From Castanea sativa (Eukaryota > Streptophyta > Magnoliopsida > Fagales > Fagaceae), in the NCBI RefSeq assembly GCF_040712315.1, contig NC_134016.1:21062390-21126389 (forward strand): a DNA stretch of 64,000 nt. The letters run 5' to 3'. Within the stretch, counting starts at the first letter, position 1. Each line of letters begins with the position of its first letter. This document shows positions 12,467 through 24,193 of the stretch, piece after piece. A program made the position numbers and the translations under genes. The notes beneath the pieces were generated by a model. It searched no databases. It was given only the letters and a program-made list of their open reading frames with translations, and was not told where the DNA came from.

Positions 12467-12621
12467 ACCACCGCATACCCTTGATGCAGTGGTCCTTCCA
12501 CAAATATAAGTGCTTGTGGGGTGTGGGGGGTAAGGACTGGAGTTCAAGTCTCCAAGAGGGAGTTTCACACACATATATACTTAGATTAGGCTAGAATAGA
12601 AATTATATCCTGTGTAAAAAA
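12467..12621 (+). mobile_element. tRNA-derived SINE
   Basis: An A-box-like TGATGCAGTGG near the 5' end and a B-box-like GAGTTCAAGTCTCC about 55 bases later mark a Pol III promoter; the unit ends in an A-run. The 11-bp direct repeat AAAAATGTAGA flanks it (12456-12466 and 12622-12632), which is the mark of target-primed retroposition. It encodes no protein and depends on a LINE for movement. The family name is not known to me. Confidence 0.75.
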
Positions 12622-12632
12622 AAAAATGTAGA

Positions 12633-13964
12633 GATCCAATAATTCAGCCTATGAAAGAATCGATCTATTTAAATCTATCTTCAGTAATAGCCTGTGTGAA
12701 GAGATTTCTCCTTGTAACTGAAGCCCATTACACAATAAAAAAAATGTGATAAGAGATTCTCAAGCATATAGTTATAGAGAGTAATGCATAGATTCCAACG
12801 AACAAGGTAAAAAAAGTGAGAGATTCTAACGATGTAAGTAATGTGTGCATGGAAGTTAGGGATTAGAGGCTAGATTAGAGAGTATCCAACCTAGTTTGCA
12901 CTACTAAGGTCATTTGTGCACCATTGATGGTTTGTGAATGGTTAATTCAAAGTTTTTGAGTAAATTGAAATGAGAGTAAACACAGAGAACATGGTTGTTT
13001 ACATGGAAAACCCCTTGGTTATAGGGTGAAAAACAATGATGGATTCAACCTTTGCTTTTAAGAATGATTCTATTTATGGTAAAAGAGACTATTTACAAAG
13101 ATTTCAGAGCAAGAATACACATCTATTAAACCCTTTGCTTTTCTCCCCTAGTTCTTTCTTAGCTCACTGTTTTTTATTTCTTTTCCATACACTCACTGAT
13201 GGCCAACTCCCTCCTTTTATAGACCAAGGAGGCAGTCGAGCAGTGCTACAGCCTATTCAAGGGTTCAAATTAACCCCCTAACTTCATATATATATATAAT
13301 ATAATATTTTTTTGTTAGTTTAATATTTTAATTTATCCTTAAAAATATTTTTTTACACACCCTAATTTAAATATTACACAGCCTTATTACAAGTATTTTC
13401 GACTCTAAGAATACAGAGTAAAGAGTCCAGCTTCTCTCCCGTTTAAACCTTCCATTTTTCTCCAGTTTTTATTTTGATGAATGACATGACCTGGCAATCA
13501 AATGATCCAACAGCTAAGAAATAAAAGCAAGTCAATCCTATCTTCTTTACCTCTTTCCTTCTCTTTTTTTCTGCAACATCACTTACAGTACGAGAGAAGC
13601 CCCTCAAAGCGCACCATCATTACAAATTCTAATGAGCTTCTTTTCAATGAGCTAGTGATCATTTATGTTTTCCTCTTTTGAAAGCCCCAAAAAAGAATTC
13701 TGCTATGAAAAGTCTTTATTGTTTCCTGTTAAGTGCTAAATTGAATCAATCTCTCCAAGATCTATTTCTTTGTTTTCTTCTCTTCTCATTGTAAGCATTA
13801 GAACACAGAGGCCCTTTGTATAGAATTTTATATATATTTAAATTGAAAGTAGTGGGCTTTTGGGATTTGCAAAGTAGTAACCAACAGGTGGAGGTCAACG
13901 GGGTTGGCTCTTGGCATTGGGTTTCATTGTGCCGTTACCACCTTATAGTTATCAACTTTTCTTC

Positions 13965-14009
<45 letters not shown>

Positions 14010-14485
14010 GTGTGCAATGAGATTTGAAAATTCTCATTTATGGCATTGGTGACCTTAAATTGCACAATTGATTCAGTCTATTCGTGATTATTTTTTGGCT
14101 ATTTGCTAATACAGACTTGGTGATGGGATAGACTTTTCTCATGCTCTGGCAGTGATGTTGCGAGAAGAGGACTTGCCTTTTTTAAACTATTGGGTTCCTC
14201 TCATACTGTTGGTGATGTTGCAAAAAAAAAAGGAGGATAGATTAGCCGAAGAGGAAGTATTTGTGAATTATAAATGTAAATCTTTTTTATAAATTTATAT
14301 TATATGTGTGTGTCTAATATTGATTATGCACATTATTTTTTGTTATAATGTTGTTTGTGTAAATTATGATGTGGGTGAATGTTTGTGTCTCCAATATAAA
14401 TGTAATATAACTTTATATAATTTAATAATTAGGAAATAGAGCCTTTTTTTAAATTTTTTTTTTACATGTGTGTGTATTGTTATTG
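12633..14485. other. Gene-free stretch, partly LTR-like
   Basis: Around 12950-13280 the sequence (GTTTACATGGAAAACCCC followed later by CTCCTTTTATAG) resembles the inside of a plant LTR, but no ends or target-site duplication were found. No exon is supported. The rest is AT-rich. Confidence 0.35.
13969..14008. repeat. (TC)n microsatellite
   Basis: A TC run of about 20 units. Confidence 0.95.
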
Positions 14486-15137
14486 TGGGTGAACTGGGCC
14501 TGATGGACTGGGCCGACCGTACAAGCAAAGCCCGATACGAAGCCCAGGGCCCAGTGAATGTAGTGAGTCCAGGATACAACGGAAAGATTGCCCCGGGCTT
14601 CCTCATATTTAACCCGACCACTAGCCGAGCACTGAGAGTTCAGCACGGCCCTACTCGAGTGGTCCTTTTGGAATGAGGGATTTGAAATAGTCATGATGGA
14701 ATTCTATACGCGGTCCGAAGGAGGCCGGTAACCGAGAGCCAATAGTTATGAAAAGAATCCACTACCGAACCTTAATCGGCGTTTGGAACAAGTTCCAAGG
14801 GATCCTCTGAATTCGTGAGGATCCCTTGGGATTCTAAGAGATGTGGGAATATGTGAGTGAGTGGCAATAAAAATGATGGTCACCCTACTCATGGAGGGGT
14901 ATAAAAGGAGGTCTAGGCCATAGTTTGAGGGGGTTGGAAAAAGAGGGGGAAGGAAAGTGATAAGAGAGAAACTGGGAAAACGAGAGAGGAGGTAAGAAAA
15001 AAGGTGAGAGTTTAGAGTTCGAGGAAGGATAACCAAGTCTAAGTTGGAGCCCCATAGGTAGGATTGAGATTCAGGCCACTAACAAATAAGTTAAGGGCCC
15101 AAGTACTTGCACATACACAAGGTCCTTGTCTTCCACA
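14486..15137 (+). repeat. 5' LTR of the Tat-type element
   Basis: The LTR ends CTTCCACA at 15137, directly before the primer-binding site. It contains a TATA box (TATAAAAG at 14900-14907). The start is placed at a TG near 14486 but is not fixed, because no second LTR is present for comparison. Confidence 0.6.
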
Positions 15138-15138
15138 A

Positions 15139-15157
15139 TTGGCGCCGTCTGTGGGGA
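15139..15157 (+). other. Primer-binding site
   Basis: TTGGCGCCGTCTGTGGGG lies two bases after the LTR end, the position and sequence type used by plant Tat/Athila elements for tRNA-primed minus-strand synthesis. Confidence 0.7.
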
Positions 15158-15599
15158 TCTTACTCGTATTGGGGGCTTCGAATTGGTCTGGTACTTGAGA
15201 ATTATGGAAGGCCCACAGGTTGGAGAGGACTCTATAGTGGGAAATCGTTCTAAGGCCTTATCACGGGGCAAAGAAAGTTAGAGAGGGAGAGAAGAAGGGG
15301 GCAGCAGCACATGCAAGATAGGCATGAGACGAGGGTGGATTTTGACAAAGGATCTTCTCAAGGGGAGAGATCCGAATCTTACATTCTCGAGCGATCTCGT
15401 TAGGGTGATCGTGAAAAAGAGTTAAAGAACCTGCGAAAGCAGGTGAATGATATGGAAATTGAGCTTAAGGGCCAGCGCCGTAGAAGGGAGTAGGATGACT
15501 TGTCCTTCGACCATGATTACATTCCGGAGGCGTCCTCCCAAGGTAGTGGTTCGTACAGATCAAAGGAAAGATCTTGCGAAACAGCAGAGTGACATAGTG

Positions 15600-16574
15600 A
15601 GTCTCCCCGCCATGGTCGACATCATTATCATAATGTGGCCCTCGATGCAATGAGCCGAGCGTTGAAGAGGGCGGCCCGCTCACCTTTCTCGGAGGACATA
15701 GAGCACACAGAGATTTCGAGGCGGTTTACTCGCCTTCCGTTTACCATTTATGACGAAAAGATTGATCTGATGTGCAAGGTTTTCTCATCTAGTCTCAGTC
15801 CAACTGCTATGAGATGGTTTAATGGGTTGCAGAAGGGTTCCATCAGGAGTTTCGGGGAGTTAACCAAAAGTTCGGCGCTAGCTTTATTACATGCAGCAAA
15901 GTACCACAACCCATAGATGCCTTGTTGTCCATGAGGATGAAAAGTAAGGTGACCCTCCGGTCTTACACGAATAGATACTGGGAGCTCTATAATGAGATAG
16001 GCAGCGATAATGAGCAAGTAGTTGCTAGTACTTTCCAGTTAGGTCTTCCTGAGGATTCAGAGTTGAGGGACTCTTTAACCATGCGGCCGCCCGAGGGAAT
16101 GCACCAACTGATGAGAAGGATCAAGGAATTTAAAAGGTTAGAGGATGATCGCCTGCAGGGCAAGGGTAAGGCCCCGACCACCTCATAGTATCGCAAGTAG
16201 TATCGCCCCAACAGGTTTCAATAGAGGGCTACGAGGGAGCCGAGGCCCCCGTTGAGGACCCGAGTCGACTTGTCAAAGGAGTTAATCTGACTTTTAAAGA
16301 GCTCGTTTACAAAATCCTTAAATGCACTAAGAATGAGCCATACTTTTGATGGTCGGGTAAGATGGGTGGTTACCTGGCGAAGAGGAACCAAAGTTTGTAC
16401 TGCACATATCACAGAAAGAAGGGCCATATAACCAAACAATGTCGTGTACTTAAGGATCATTTGGAACAACTAGCGAAGGCAGGACATCTCAAGGAGATTT
16501 TGGCTAAGCAAAGGGGGAGGATGTGGGCCAAGGGTTTGGAGGTCGAAACGACCAGGCACATCCCCTTCCATTAG
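15600..16574 (+). pseudogene. gag of the Tat-type element
   Basis: Gag capsid sequence is readable in pieces: 15635-15850 (MALDAMSRALKRAARSPFS start, later CKVFSSSLSPTAMRWFNGL), then after a frameshift near 15880 the segment 15922-16188 (LRSYTNRYWELYNEIGS, RRIKEFKRLEDDRLQGK). The join YDEKIDLMCKVF looks shortened relative to related gags, suggesting an internal deletion. A further piece at 16362-16574 contains a zinc-finger-like CTYHRKKGHITKQCRVLKDH. TAG at 16186-16188 and other stops break the frame. Confidence 0.75.
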
Positions 16575-17218
16575 GAGTTATTAAGGTGATCCATGTTGTT
16601 TCAAAGGGCGTAAGCTTAAGCATGCATAAGGGAATTTTAACTGTAGCGTTTGCATATGAAGTGGATTCTAGGAATCGACCAGAGAAGAAGCCGAGGAGAA
16701 CATTGGTCCCGATTACTTTTGATGAAGTTAATTTTGAAGGGACGTCCCAGCTGCATGATGATGCTTTAGTGATAACTTGCATGATCGGTGGCTTCCTGGT
16801 GAAAAGGGTCATGCTGGATCAGGGGAGTGGGGCTGAGATTATGTACCCCGATCTCCATAAAGGACTGGGATTAAAGCCAGAGGATCTGAGCGGATATGAT
16901 GCCCCTCTGGTGGGTTTCAATGGAAAAGTGGTAACACCCGAGGGGCAAGTTAAACTCCTAGTGGTGACTGAAGGTAGGGAAGTGGAGGTGAACTTCATCG
17001 TGATTAACGCGTACTCGCCCTACGCTGCAATTCTCGGGTGCCCCTGGATTTACAGCAAGGGGGCAGTGCCTTCAACATTGCACCAAAAGATCAAGTACCC
17101 TACCAAGGATGGGGTTGTAGTAGTTCGGGCCGATCAAAAGGCTGCTAGGCAATGTTTGATGGTTACGATAAATCACAATATGAAGCAAAAGGAACAAGTT
17201 GATCGAGAGCCATTATAG
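16523..17218 (+). pseudogene. Retropepsin-like aspartic protease region
   Basis: The longest uninterrupted sense frame of the element (231 codons). It contains the aspartic-protease active-site motif MLDQGSGAEIMYPDL at roughly residues 97-111 and a later hydrophobic AAILGCPWI, as in retrotransposon proteases that mature the Gag-Pol polyprotein. The frame ends at a TAG (17216-17218), and further stops follow before RT, so no full polyprotein could be made. Confidence 0.75.
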
Positions 17219-17399
17219 CAATTATAGATGTCTGAGAGCTCGGCAGGCATGGACAGTGTGGAAGAGTTAATCCACATCAGAATTCTTTTACACTCCGATG
17301 GATACTTTTGGATTGGGAAGAACCTACTGACGGATGATTGAGTGGAAATTTTGTTGTTGTTAGTACGAAATCTGGATGTGTTTGCATGGAGCCCATATG

Positions 17400-18360
17400 A
17401 AGTTCTTGAGGTAGACCTCGCCTTTATCATGCACCGATTGAATGTGGACCTCTTAGTCCCAAAGAAAAGCAAAGGCCGAGAAGAGTTGTGAAACCCCATG
17501 TTAAGGCCGTCAAGAAGGAGGTGGAGAGGTTAAAACAGGCAGGGCCTATTAAAGAGGTTTTCTTTCTCGAATGGTTAGCCAACACGGTGGTTGTGAAGAA
17601 GAAAATGGCAAGTGAAGAGTTTGCGTTGACTTCACCGATCTTAACCGAGCGTGCTTAAAGGATCCTTTCCCCGTGCCAAAGATAAACCAATTGGTGGATG
17701 TAACAATTGGGTAACAGAGAATGAGCTTTTTGGATGCTTTCTAAGGGTATCATCAAATAGCTCTAGCTCCCGAGGATCAGGAGAAAACTTCCTTCATTAC
17801 GTCTGAGGGGAACTATCATTACACTGTGATGCCTTTCAGACTAAAGAATGTTGGGGCCACTTATTAGCGAATGGTTGTCCGAATGTTTAGGGACCAGATC
17901 AGCAAAACTGTTGAAGTGTATATAGATGATATGGTGATCAAAACCAAGGAGAGTGTAGGGCATGCGAGGGATTTGGTGGAAGTATTTGAGATAGTAAGGC
18001 AACATAAGTTACGCCTAAATACTGAAAAGTGTTCATTTAGGGTAGGATCTGGCAAACTTTTGGGCTACATGATAACCACTCAGGGTATAAAGGCAAACCC
18101 CGACTAGATTACTGTGATTCAGTAGTTGTGACCTCCCAGCAACCCCAAGGAAGTATAGAAACTCACCAGTATGATTACTGCCCTGAATTGATTCGTATCC
18201 AGATCAGTGAACCGGTGCCGACCATGCTACCAACTATTGAAAAAATGGAAGTTTCTGGTGGATGGAGGGATGTGAGGCGGCCTTTGAAGATTTGAAGTCA
18301 TATCTAGCTAGCCTGTTTTATCTCGACCAGAGCTCGGGGAGGACCTTTACATGTAGGTGG
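17400..18360 (+). pseudogene. Reverse transcriptase region
   Basis: RT motifs appear in several frames: VKPHVKAVKKEVERLKQAG near 17495, the DPFPVPKI-like block near 17660, GYHQIALAPEDQEKTSFI equivalents near 17745-17800, and the catalytic VYIDDMVIKTKE (YxDD box) near 17917-17950, followed by LRLNTEKCSFRVGSGKLLGY. Stops and frame changes between these blocks rule out function. Confidence 0.8.
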
Positions 18361-19160
18361 CAGTCTCCGACCACGCTGTGAGCTCAGTACTAATCAGACA
18401 GCATGAAGGGGTCCAAAAGCCCATACATTATCTCAGTAAAATCCTAGTGGATGAGGAAACACAGTACCTGCCTCTGGAGAAAATGGTGTTAGCCCTAGTT
18501 CATGTTACAAGAAAACTATCGCACTATTTCCAAGCCCACACCGTGTAGGTACTGACCGAGAACCCTTTACAATCCTTGTTGAGAAGATCAGATTTCACTA
18601 AGAGGCTAGCAAAGTAGGGAGCGAGACTAGGGACGTTTGACGTGTGCTATAAGCCAAGGAATTCAATTAAAGGGCAGGTACTAGCAGATTTTGTTACAGA
18701 ATTCGCCCCCTCGCCAGGGACTTTGCTGACTATATGCCAGGTTACAGTTAGGCCATGGAAGTTATATGTTGATGGAGTGTCCAATGCACAGGGTTCAGGG
18801 GTCGGGATTGTCTTGGAGTCACCTGAAGGCATGAGGTTGGAGAGTCTCTCAGATTAGGTTTTAAGGCTTCGAACAACGAGGTCGAGTATAAGGCCCCTAT
18901 TGCCGAACTGCGAGCGGCACGCAAGCTTAGGGTGGATGAGGTAGAAGTATTTTCAGATTCTAGATTAGTGGTTAATTAAGTGGATGGGAGTTTTAAGGCT
19001 CTGGATCAGTGCATGTACTAGTACTTAAAGTTGATTGAGAGTATACACGCTAGTTTTAGAAAGGTTACTGTGAACAGGATACCGAGAAACTAGAATAGTC
19101 ATGCAGACTCCTTAGCCACACTGGCATCATCTTCAAGTGACCAGATTCCCCAAATGATAT
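18340..19160 (+). pseudogene. RNase H and second (aRNH-like) RNase H region
   Basis: First the RT-linked RNase H: AVSDHAVSSVLIRQHEG near 18358, then YLPLEKMVLALVHVTRKL. Downstream a second RNase H-like domain begins WKLYVDGVSNAQGSGVGIVL (about 18757-18815) and continues with NEVEYKAPIAELRAARKL and VFSDSRLVVN. A duplicated RNase H of this second type is a known hallmark of the Tat lineage. Internal stops are present. Confidence 0.75.
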
Positions 19161-19369
19161 TGGTAGAATCTTTAGAGCAACCGAGTATAGACCTGTAGAC
19201 GGTAATAGCAGCTACTTCGGAGCAAGGGCCGAGCTAGATGGACCCCTATATAGCATTTTTCAGACGGATCTCTACCAGAGGACAAGAAGGAAGCAAAGAA
19301 GGCACGGAGGACGGCAAACCGTTTTTGACTATCCGATGACAAAAAATTATACCGACGCTCGTTCAGGGG

Positions 19370-20450
19370 ACCTTACCTGCTGTGCTTACCTTCCTGCAAA
19401 AATGACGGGTTATTATCTGAGCTTCATGAGGGGGTCTGTGGCATTCATTCGGGGGGAAGATCCTTCGCCCACCGAGCCATGACTCAGGGGTTTTGGTGGC
19501 CAAATATGCAAAGGGAAGCGGTGGAATATGTGAAGAGGTGCGATCAGTGCCAGGTGCATGCCCCAATATTGCACCAACTCGAAAGGAATCTAAACTCAGT
19601 TTTTAGCCTTTGGCCATTTGCCCAGTGGGGGCCAGATAATTGGGCCTTTCTCGAGGGCTTTAGGGAACTGCCGATATGTGGTAGTGGTCACGGACTATTT
19701 CACAAAGTGGATGGAAGTCGAGGCCTTGGCCAACATTAGGGATGTGGACGTGAAAAGGTTCGTATGGAAAAACATCCTCACCAGGTTTGGAGTTCCTAGA
19801 GCAATTGTGTTTGACAACAGGTTGTAGTTTGATAGTAAGGTCTTTCAAGATTATTGTAGTAGCCTTGGGATAAGCAATAGATACTTAACTCCCTCATACC
19901 CCTAGAGTAACAGGCAAGCCGAAGCGACGAATAAAATGATCGTCAACGGTTTGAAGAAGAGGTTAGAGGGAGCGAAAGAGGGCTGGGTTGATGAGTTGCC
20001 GAATGTCCTATGGGCCTACTAAACAACCCCGAGGAGATCCACAGGCGAAACACCTTTCTCCATGACTTATGGCACCGAAGCAGTAATACCTATCAAGATG
20101 TTAAGCCCAAGGGTGGCCTACTTTGAACAAGGACACAATGACGAAGGGTTGATTGGCAATCTAGACGTGCTGGAAGAGCGAAGGGATATGGTATCTATAC
20201 GACTCGCTCATTATCAACAAAGGTTAGCTCAGGGGTACAACAGGAATGTAAGACCTCGAGAATTTGTGTCGGGGGACCTTGTTTTGCGTAAACGCGTCAG
20301 GAGTATGAAAGATCAGAATGTAGGCAAGCTGGAGCCGAATTGGGAAGGGCCTTATTGAGTGACCATTGTAGTAGGAGTGCATATTACCTAGAAAACCTAG
20401 AGGAAAGATCCTTACCTTGACTATGGAATGTTCAAAACTTAAGGAAGTAT
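19370..20450 (+). pseudogene. Integrase region
   Basis: The N-terminal zinc-binding part reads HEGVCGIHSGGRSFAHRA then WWPNMQREAVEYVKRCDQCQ (HHCC). The catalytic core follows after a frameshift near 19630: VVVTDYFTKWMEVEAL, AIVFDN, and [18 protein letters not shown] (the D, D and E positions). The C-terminal end reads GDLVLRKRVRSMKDQNVGK and WEGPY. Integrase inserts the cDNA copy into the host genome. Several stops and the frameshift inactivate it. Confidence 0.8.
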
Positions 20451-20586
20451 TATTAGTAAATGTAATGTGTCCCAAAAACTTATCGCTTGCGGTTGTAAGG
20501 TGGCAAGGATAATGAAATAGAGTGAACATTCAGTTCATTTACCACGTGCAAAGTTATAGTAGTGCATCATTGAATGTGTGTGCCTT

Positions 20587-20858
20587 TATGGTTTTTCTCT
20601 AAGGACAAAAATCTGGCCTCGGCCTGACCCCAGTCACCGACCAGATGGAAACCTTATGGTTTTTCTCTAAGGACAGATGTCTGGCCTTGGCCTGAACCCA
20701 GTCACCGACCAGATGGAAACCTTATGGTTTTCCTCTAAGGACAAAAGTCTGGCCTTGACCTGACCCCAGTCACTAACCAGATGGAAACCTTATGGATTTT
20801 CTCTAAGGACAGAAGTCTGGCCTCAGTTTTACCCCGATCACCAACCAGATGGAAACCT
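20587..20858 (+). repeat. Tandem array, 4 x 68 bp, in the retrotransposon 3' region
   Basis: Four head-to-tail monomers of exactly 68 bp: 20587-20654, 20655-20722, 20723-20790, 20791-20858. Each starts TATGG(T/A)TTTTCTCTAAGG-like, contains CTGGCCT and ends CCAGATGGAAACCT. The fourth copy is the most diverged. The array lies between integrase and the antisense ORF. Tandem repeats in this part of Tat elements are known to seed satellite DNA in plants. Confidence 0.95.
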
Positions 20859-21296
20859 TACATTTCTTTTTCTTCTTAAGGGATAATGAGAATTTTAATC
20901 TTTCCATGAGGGCGTATTCCGAGCATAAGTATTAGGTTGCATTTGTGCTTTAATTACTGTGACGTTAAGTTTTGGATGTCCGAAACCTCAGATAACTAAC
21001 GAGCATCGGGTTGAAATCTTAAACGTTAATGCCGAATGAAAACACTTAAACAAAATTCTTATTGCAATTTTTAAATTTGGCATAGCAACCGAATACCTAA
21101 GTCGGTACCGAACATTCACACTTATATATTGGGAGTATGCAGAAAATAAATAGAAGGCTACATCTTGTACCACATAAACTTGATTCATTAGAAAATAGAA
21201 GTCAAATGTTTTGATCTTGTATATATAAAAACAAGAGAGATAAGGAGAACAACAATGGGTAAAAAAAAAAAAAAAACAACTTAAGTATCTCCGGGT

Positions 21297-22690
21297 CTAA
21301 GATCCTGGGGTCACTGTGGCCGCAAGATTTACGATAGGGGAGTCTGGGATGATTGGAGGGCTGCTGGGCAGGGGATCAAATGCCACTATTGGTTGAGCTA
21401 TCTGTTTGGAAGCAGAAGCCTCAGTCCTTGGCTGCTCCTCATCGAGCACCATAACATGAGAGTCAATTAGCCTTGACAACTCTCGGGATTCGGGGCTTTC
21501 GCTGCCTTCATCGTTGTCACCACTGTCCACTTCCTGCCTTTCGATTTGGACGCCAACTGCGGGGTCCTCGGGCAAGGGCACCTGGTCAGCCTTCCTAAAT
21601 GGGGATTCTTTGGGGAGCCTAATAGCATTGACTGCTGCCATCCATCCATCCATGAACCCGAACTTCCGGGCCTGAAAGATCATAGGGCCCGCTGAGTCGT
21701 CGGCATGCTTGAAGCCCTTGCTGTAGTAGTTTTGCTTCTAGGATTTTTCTCCCCCTTTATAATTGGAAAATTCCTTATCCCGGGCGGAGAGGACGCTGGC
21801 AGTTTTAGTGAGCTTAAGCTCGGCCTCCCTGAGCTTGTTAAGAGCCTCAGTGGCCTTTCGCTCAGCCTGCACCAATGCTCTCTCAGCGGTTGTAGCACGT
21901 CGTTTCATCACATTCAGCCCTAAGACCTTCTCTTTGAGGCTTCCCTCGACCACTTGCTTAAGGGCTTTTTCTTTGTCAGCGTCCTCCTGAGCGTCCTTCA
22001 GCCGACCTTCAACCACATGGGTTAGTTGGGCGGCCTACACCAAAAAACCAAGTTAAAATAATTCCGAACTAACAAGTAACACTTGCTATTTATTTTTGAT
22101 ATTTAAAAAGACTAGGGAAGAACTGGAACTTACTGCGATGGTGTGCCATTTCAACTTGAGCACCAAGTCATCATCTTGACAACCGGCATAGTGCTTCATG
22201 TCGGCCGAGAGTAGGAGGGCGTGCCCCAAGCTGTCAGATACTTGACCTCCCTCCCTACTTCGCCAATTTCTAACATAAGAACTGGAGGGCAATGCCTTGT
22301 CTCCCAGCTAGAAGGTGCACTCCCATGGGGTGGCTGAACCCGAGGAGGACGCCGTGACTTGTGAACCGATTATGACCAGTTGGCTTGGGGGTTGTTTCTC
22401 CTGGGGAGTCTTACCAGTTAGCAGTACAGATGATCTACCTGAGGCAAGAGTTGGTAAATGGGTGGCTAGGGGAGCGCTCTCTTGCGTGATAGCCCTACCC
22501 GCGCCTTTATGGCATTTCTTTTGTTGTTTGGACACAGGGGAAGTAGTCTGCTAACGGGTGGACTGGGAGGAAGCTTGACCCCCTGAAGTTGGTGCATCCG
22601 GAAACCAGCAGTCGAAAGTTATTGACCGTTTTCTCACCATCTCTACTGCGAGGTCAGGATGTGCTGAGATGTTCTCTTTGATAATACTGA
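21297..22690 (-). pseudogene. Antisense ORF of the Tat-type element (coiled-coil protein, spliced)
   Basis: Minus-strand frame running against gag-pol. Exon A about 22690-22134 reads from an acceptor-like TTTCAG (IIKENISAHPDLAVEMVRKR) to LVLKLKWHTIA; intron 22133-22035 (99 nt, donor GTAAGT, acceptor TGTAG, phase 0); exon B 22034-21297 begins AAQLTHVVEGRLKDAQED, runs through a Lys/Glu/Ala-rich coiled-coil-like stretch (RALVQAERKATEALNKLRE), then FQARKFGFMDGWMAAVNAI, and ends in an acidic, Pro-rich tail. Only three stops interrupt it (TAG after KS near 21735, after ECTF near 22308 and after QSTR near 22552), with no frameshift, so it is better preserved than the sense genes. Function unknown; antisense genes occur in Grande/Retand-like Tat elements. 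Confidence 0.65.
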
Positions 22691-23518
22691 AATTAGTTTG
22701 AGAGTAACAACCATGATTTGGGCCTTAAAGGCTTTGCAAGACAATTCACACAAATTAAACCATAATTTTTCTCCTCAATCTACAGAATGCCACACAATTT
22801 TAAATTCTCACTCAAATGCTAAAAATAAAAGATAAAAATCACTATGCATGCTTGTTATGGCAAGATATTCCCAGCATCCCTTTTTTTAAGTGCTTGAACC
22901 ATCAAAGCAAGCTACCGTTAATTTGGAAGGGCTCCTTCTCTTGATAATGTACTCCATTGATGATGTTGCTCTAATTGTCCATTCCAGAAATACTTGTTTT
23001 GTCCAAGAATTTTATATACAAAATTACTTTTTTTTTAATATTATTTTATGGCTGTGCTTTATCAAATTTATTTCAATACCAACCAAAATGTTCTTTAAGA
23101 ACCTGAAAACATAAACACCATTTCCATACCAACCAGAACGTTCAGCACTTAATAAACAGAATATTGCATCATAATCAAAACGAAAGTATAAGTTATTTTG
23201 ATGAAAATATTGGTCTATTCTCTTAAATATTCTTCTTACATGCATTTCTCCAGCAGTTTATCATGCCCTATGCACGACAATCAACTATTCTTTTAGTAGT
23301 ACCAAAAAATCACTGCAGACTATGGTTTCTTGTGTTCTAAATACAATAAAGTTTTTGTTTTTTTAAGTGCTAAGTATGAAGTATCCATTACAGAACAATA
23401 CCTATGTAGCATGAAACAACGTGTCAAACATTTATAATGCACAAGAATCAAAATGTGAGAAGAAGAGAGGAAAACAAAAGGGGAAAAGGGGTTGGGGTGA
23501 TGCAGGACAGCCTAGGCT
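22691..23518. other. Gene-free stretch
   Basis: Sequence after the truncated retrotransposon. No 3' LTR, exon or RNA gene recognised. Confidence 0.45.
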
Positions 23519-24193
23519 TCACCACCTAGAACAGTCCTACGGTTAACCTGAAAAAGATTAAATGCATTAATTCATGAAGATAAAGAAGTAATCAACCGTG
23601 AGAAATATTGAGACACAACGAGAGAGATCAAACCCTAACACCAGAAAGCTTTTCTCAATGGAATCCAAGACTAGTAGTTCCTCACCATCTTCACTAATTC
23701 CTACCAAAATCTACTTCAGCTAACAGCTCAATTTCTTACATTTCCAGTCAATTGTGGAACCATTTTTCCATTAGCATTACAAAAGAACAGATAGAAGAGG
23801 TGTTGCCTTGAAAATCTGCAAGCATATGCTTAAAACTTTCACTACCCAATTCATTAAAAAAAAACTAATAATAATAATAACAAACAAGTTTGATTAACCA
23901 ACTCACAAAAATACCAGACCTGAAACCCTTATTAACAATAACCTTCTCAAAAAGTTTGGGAAAGACCCACCAAACTCTCTCCATGAAGCTCAAGTCCTTG
24001 GTCTTGTACCCATCCTTGAAGTAAATCCACTGCCTCATCCTCCACACTATTTTCTCCCACTCCTCCACGGCTCCACATATCTATCAATCCATCAATATGA
24101 GATATAACATTTTCATAATTCAAATCAAAGAAATGCTGATTTAACCCCAAAAAAAAAGTTTCAGACCTGGTGACAATCATCCTGCACTCTTAA

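Larger units (their letters stand above)
14486..22690 (+). mobile_element. Ty3-gypsy retrotransposon, Tat-type, decayed and 3'-truncated
   Basis: Order on the plus strand: 5' LTR, primer-binding site, gag, protease, reverse transcriptase, RNase H, a second RNase H-like domain, integrase, a 4 x 68 bp tandem array, and an antisense ORF with one intron. Integrase after RT puts it in Ty3-gypsy; the additional RNase H, the TTGGCGCCGTCTGTGGGG primer site and an antisense gene downstream of pol are known traits of Tat elements. No 3' LTR was found; recognisable element sequence stops near 22690 inside the antisense ORF. The sense frame has several frameshifts and many premature stops, many of them TAG/TAA/TGA at positions where CAG, CAA or TGG would be expected, as after cytosine methylation and deamination. 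The element is dead. The left boundary is approximate. Confidence 0.85.

Noticed and set aside
12467..12632. A possible tRNA gene
   Set aside because: The A and B boxes are diverged, no cloverleaf could be drawn, and the tail and target duplication show a SINE.
21705..21990. Plus-strand frames opposite the antisense ORF
   Set aside because: Shadows of the better-supported minus-strand coiled-coil frame.
22691..24180. A 3' LTR for the Tat-type element
   Set aside because: No sequence here resembles 14486-15137, so the element is taken as truncated.
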